Translations under genes and position numbers: made by a program
Notes under the pieces: model-generated
The model's input: only the letters and a program-made list of their open reading frames with translations
What the model was told of the DNA's origin: nothing
Database searches by the model: none
Shown here: positions 62,519-64,000 of the stretch, in pieces
How positions within the stretch are numbered: the first letter of the stretch is position 1
Layout: each line of letters begins with the position of its first letter
DNA from: Piscinibacter sp. HJYY11
GTDB lineage: Bacteria; Pseudomonadota; Gammaproteobacteria; Burkholderiales; Burkholderiaceae_C
DNA length: 64,000 nucleotides
Assembly (NCBI RefSeq): GCF_016735515.1
Contig: NZ_JAERQZ010000001.1
Location: 372,001-436,000, forward strand
Direction: 5' to 3'

Positions 62519-64000
62519 ATGACGAAGCCCGACAAGCCGGCAGTCCCGAGCGCGCCCACCCAGACGACCGACGTGGTGCTCTACCGCACCGAACAGGCCT
62601 GCGTGTTGCGCCGCACACAGGCAGACGGCCAGCGCGTGGTGGTGAAGCAGGCCATCGGCGCGCCCGCCGTGCGCCGCCTGGGGCATGAGCTGACCATGCT
62701 GAAGCGCGTGGCCCACGTGGCCGGCGTGCCGGCGGTGATGGACACCCCGGCGGCCGACACCCTGGTGCTGCGCGACGACGGCGGCATCGCCCTCACCGAC
62801 TATCTGCGCGACAGGACGCTGAGCACCACGCAGGCGGTTGACTACGCGCTCGGCGCGGCGCGCATCCTCGCGGCCGTGCACAAGGCCGGCGTGGTGCACA
62901 AGGACATCGGCCCCGGCAACCTGCTGATCCACCCCGAGACGCTCGCCCCGACGCTGATCGACTTCAACATCTCGGTGCTCGCCGGCGCCGAGGCGGCCGC
63001 GGCCGCCGATGCCGAGATCTCCGGCACCTGGGCCTACATGTCGCCCGAGCACACCGGCCGCACCGGGCGTGCGCCCGACGCGCGCTCCGACCTTTATTCC
63101 TTCGGCATGACGCTGTACCAGGTGCTGGTGGGCCGCAAGCCCTTCGAGACCGAAGACCTGCTCGAGCTCGTGCACGCGCACCTGGTGCAGATGCCCGAGG
63201 CCCCCGCCACGCTCGTGCCGGAAGTGCCGGCCGTGCTGTCCGACATCGTGATGCGCCTCGTGGCCAAGGAGCCCGAGAAGCGCTACCAGAGCGCCGAAGG
63301 CCTCGCGCAGGACCTGCAGCGCCTGCAGCGCGGGCTGGCCGCGGAGACGGTCGAATCGTTCGAGCTCGGCGCCTTCGACTTCGGTGCCGAACTGAAGGCG
63401 CCGGCCGGTCTGGTCGGGCGCGACAAGGAGATCGAACGACTGCGCGCGGTCTTCGAGGCCGCTCGCGAAGGCAGGACGCCATGGCTGTGGATCCAGGGCG
63501 AGGCCGGTGTCGGCAAGTCGGCCCTGGTCGATGAACTCCGCAGCATCGCCGCCACGCGCCGTGCCTGGTATGCCGGCGGGCGTTTCACCGCCGCGTCGGC
63601 CAGCGACAGCGCGCATGCGCTCGCCGGCTTCAGCGGCCTCGGCCGCCAGCTCGTGGCCTTGCCGACCGGGCAACTCGCGCAGGTGCGCGACAAGCTGCTC
63701 GCCGCGCTCGACGGCCGCCTGGGCTATGGCGTGGCGCAACTGCCCGAATTCAGGAGCCTGCTGGGCGAACACCCGGCGGCGGAGCCCGAAGGCGACGCCG
63801 ACACCGCGATCGCCGACGCCGCCGTGCGCCTGCTGCGCGCGCTCGCCAGCGCCGAGCGGCCGGTGGTGTTGGTGGCCGATGACCTGCAGCATGCGCCGCC
63901 GCTGATGTTCAAGCTGCTCGCCGCGCTGAGCACCGAAGCGGCGCGCGCTCTCATCCCCGGTCTGCTGCTGGTGGCCGCGGGCCCGGCCGACCTCGCCGAG
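62519..64000 (+). CDS. Ser/Thr protein kinase fused to an AAA-type ATPase (partial, C-terminus beyond window)
   Basis: 494 residues are visible from ATG 62519; the frame is open at the right edge. A kinase domain covers about 20-270: VVVKQAI (ATP Lys), HKDIGPGN (catalytic loop), LIDFNIS in place of DFG, and TWAYMSPEHTGR with SDLYSFGMTLYQVLVG. The usual catalytic-loop Lys is Gly, as variation is common in this PknK-like group, but DFN is notable. A second domain starts LVGRDKEIERL with Walker A GEAGVGKSALV and a Walker B-like VVLVADDLQ. In known relatives, GAF and histidine-kinase parts follow. Promoter probably in the 150-base spacer shared with the TetR gene. Confidence 0.85.
   Translation, partial: MTKPDKPAVPSAPTQTTDVVLYRTEQACVLRRTQADGQRVVVKQAIGAPAVRRLGHELTMLKRVAHVAGVPAVMDTPAADTLVLRDDGGIALTDYLRDRTLSTTQAVDYALGAARILAAVHKAGVVHKDIGPGNLLIHPETLAPTLIDFNISVLAGAEAAAAADAEISGTWAYMSPEHTGRTGRAPDARSDLYSFGMTLYQVLVGRKPFETEDLLELVHAHLVQMPEAPATLVPEVPAVLSDIVMRLVAKEPEKRYQSAEGLAQDLQRLQRGLAAETVESFELGAFDFGAELKAPAGLVGRDKEIERLRAVFEAAREGRTPWLWIQGEAGVGKSALVDELRSIAATRRAWYAGGRFTAASASDSAHALAGFSGLGRQLVALPTGQLAQVRDKLLAALDGRLGYGVAQLPEFRSLLGEHPAAEPEGDADTAIADAAVRLLRALASAERPVVLVADDLQHAPPLMFKLLAALSTEAARALIPGLLLVAAGPADLAE

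Overview
This is 64 kb of high-GC chromosomal DNA with tightly packed genes, ATGA/TGATG start-stop overlaps and GC-rich codon use. The gene content (FNR-controlled cbb3 oxidase cluster, phasin, many two-component systems, EthA-like monooxygenase) suggests a betaproteobacterium of the order Burkholderiales, perhaps near Rubrivivax, Leptothrix, Rhizobacter or Piscinibacter. The organism call is an inference from gene order and protein style, not a database result. I saw no rRNA, tRNA, insertion sequence, phage or CRISPR array.

Layout. 1-4.0 kb: an exported TPR/CHAT protein (cut by the left edge), a hybrid kinase and a NarL-type regulator, all on the minus strand. 4.3-10.7 kb: a secreted beta-propeller/c-type cytochrome protein convergent with a GH3 beta-glucosidase lipoprotein. 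11-21.7 kb: a complete microaerobic respiration block, ccoI-ccoS-ccoNOQP-ccoG plus small membrane genes, then fnr divergent from hemN and a TauE/SafE-like gene. 21.7-26.2 kb: a GlxA/AraC regulator, a MAPEG protein, a Baeyer-Villiger-type monooxygenase, a small carbamoyltransferase-like protein and a second Crp/Fnr protein without the iron-sulfur cysteines. 26.2-32.7 kb: a lone ABC-type binding protein and a FixL/FixJ-like signalling cluster. 32.7-41.4 kb: an RND efflux operon divergent from a mipA-qseBC-like operon. 41.4-46.1 kb: a metal-uptake-like operon (DUF2796, DUF3299 twice, ABC ATPase and permease) resembling the Vibrio zrg zinc system. 46.2-55 kb: an alpha/beta hydrolase, two hybrid kinases, a response regulator and a DeoR regulator divergent from a DUF4406 gene. 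55-59 kb: a stress/storage group (DksA-like, phasin, three universal stress proteins). 59.1-62.4 kb: an amidohydrolase, a serine hydrolase and a TetR regulator. 62.5-64 kb: the start of a Ser/Thr kinase-ATPase protein cut by the right edge.

How it fits together. Five FNR/ANR-type boxes (four perfect TTGAY-N4-GTCAA and one with a single mismatch) link ccoI, ccoN, fnr/hemN, the carbamoyltransferase-like gene and the universal stress pair into one oxygen-responsive regulon spread over 48 kb. Copper supply (ccoI), oxidase subunits (ccoNOQP), assembly (ccoS, ccoG), haem synthesis without oxygen (hemN) and stress proteins would all rise when oxygen falls.

Most unusual items: (1) the FNR-boxed carbamoyltransferase-like protein, which aligns with the N-terminal domain of ornithine carbamoyltransferase but has lost the STRTR carbamoyl-phosphate site and nearly all of the ornithine domain; (2) a decayed copy of the 3' end of the cytochrome gene 3.4 kb away, on the far side of the GH3 gene; (3) a 40-bp symmetric AT-rich element in the GH3/ccoI intergenic region; (4) FNR boxes so close to start codons that several messages should be nearly leaderless.
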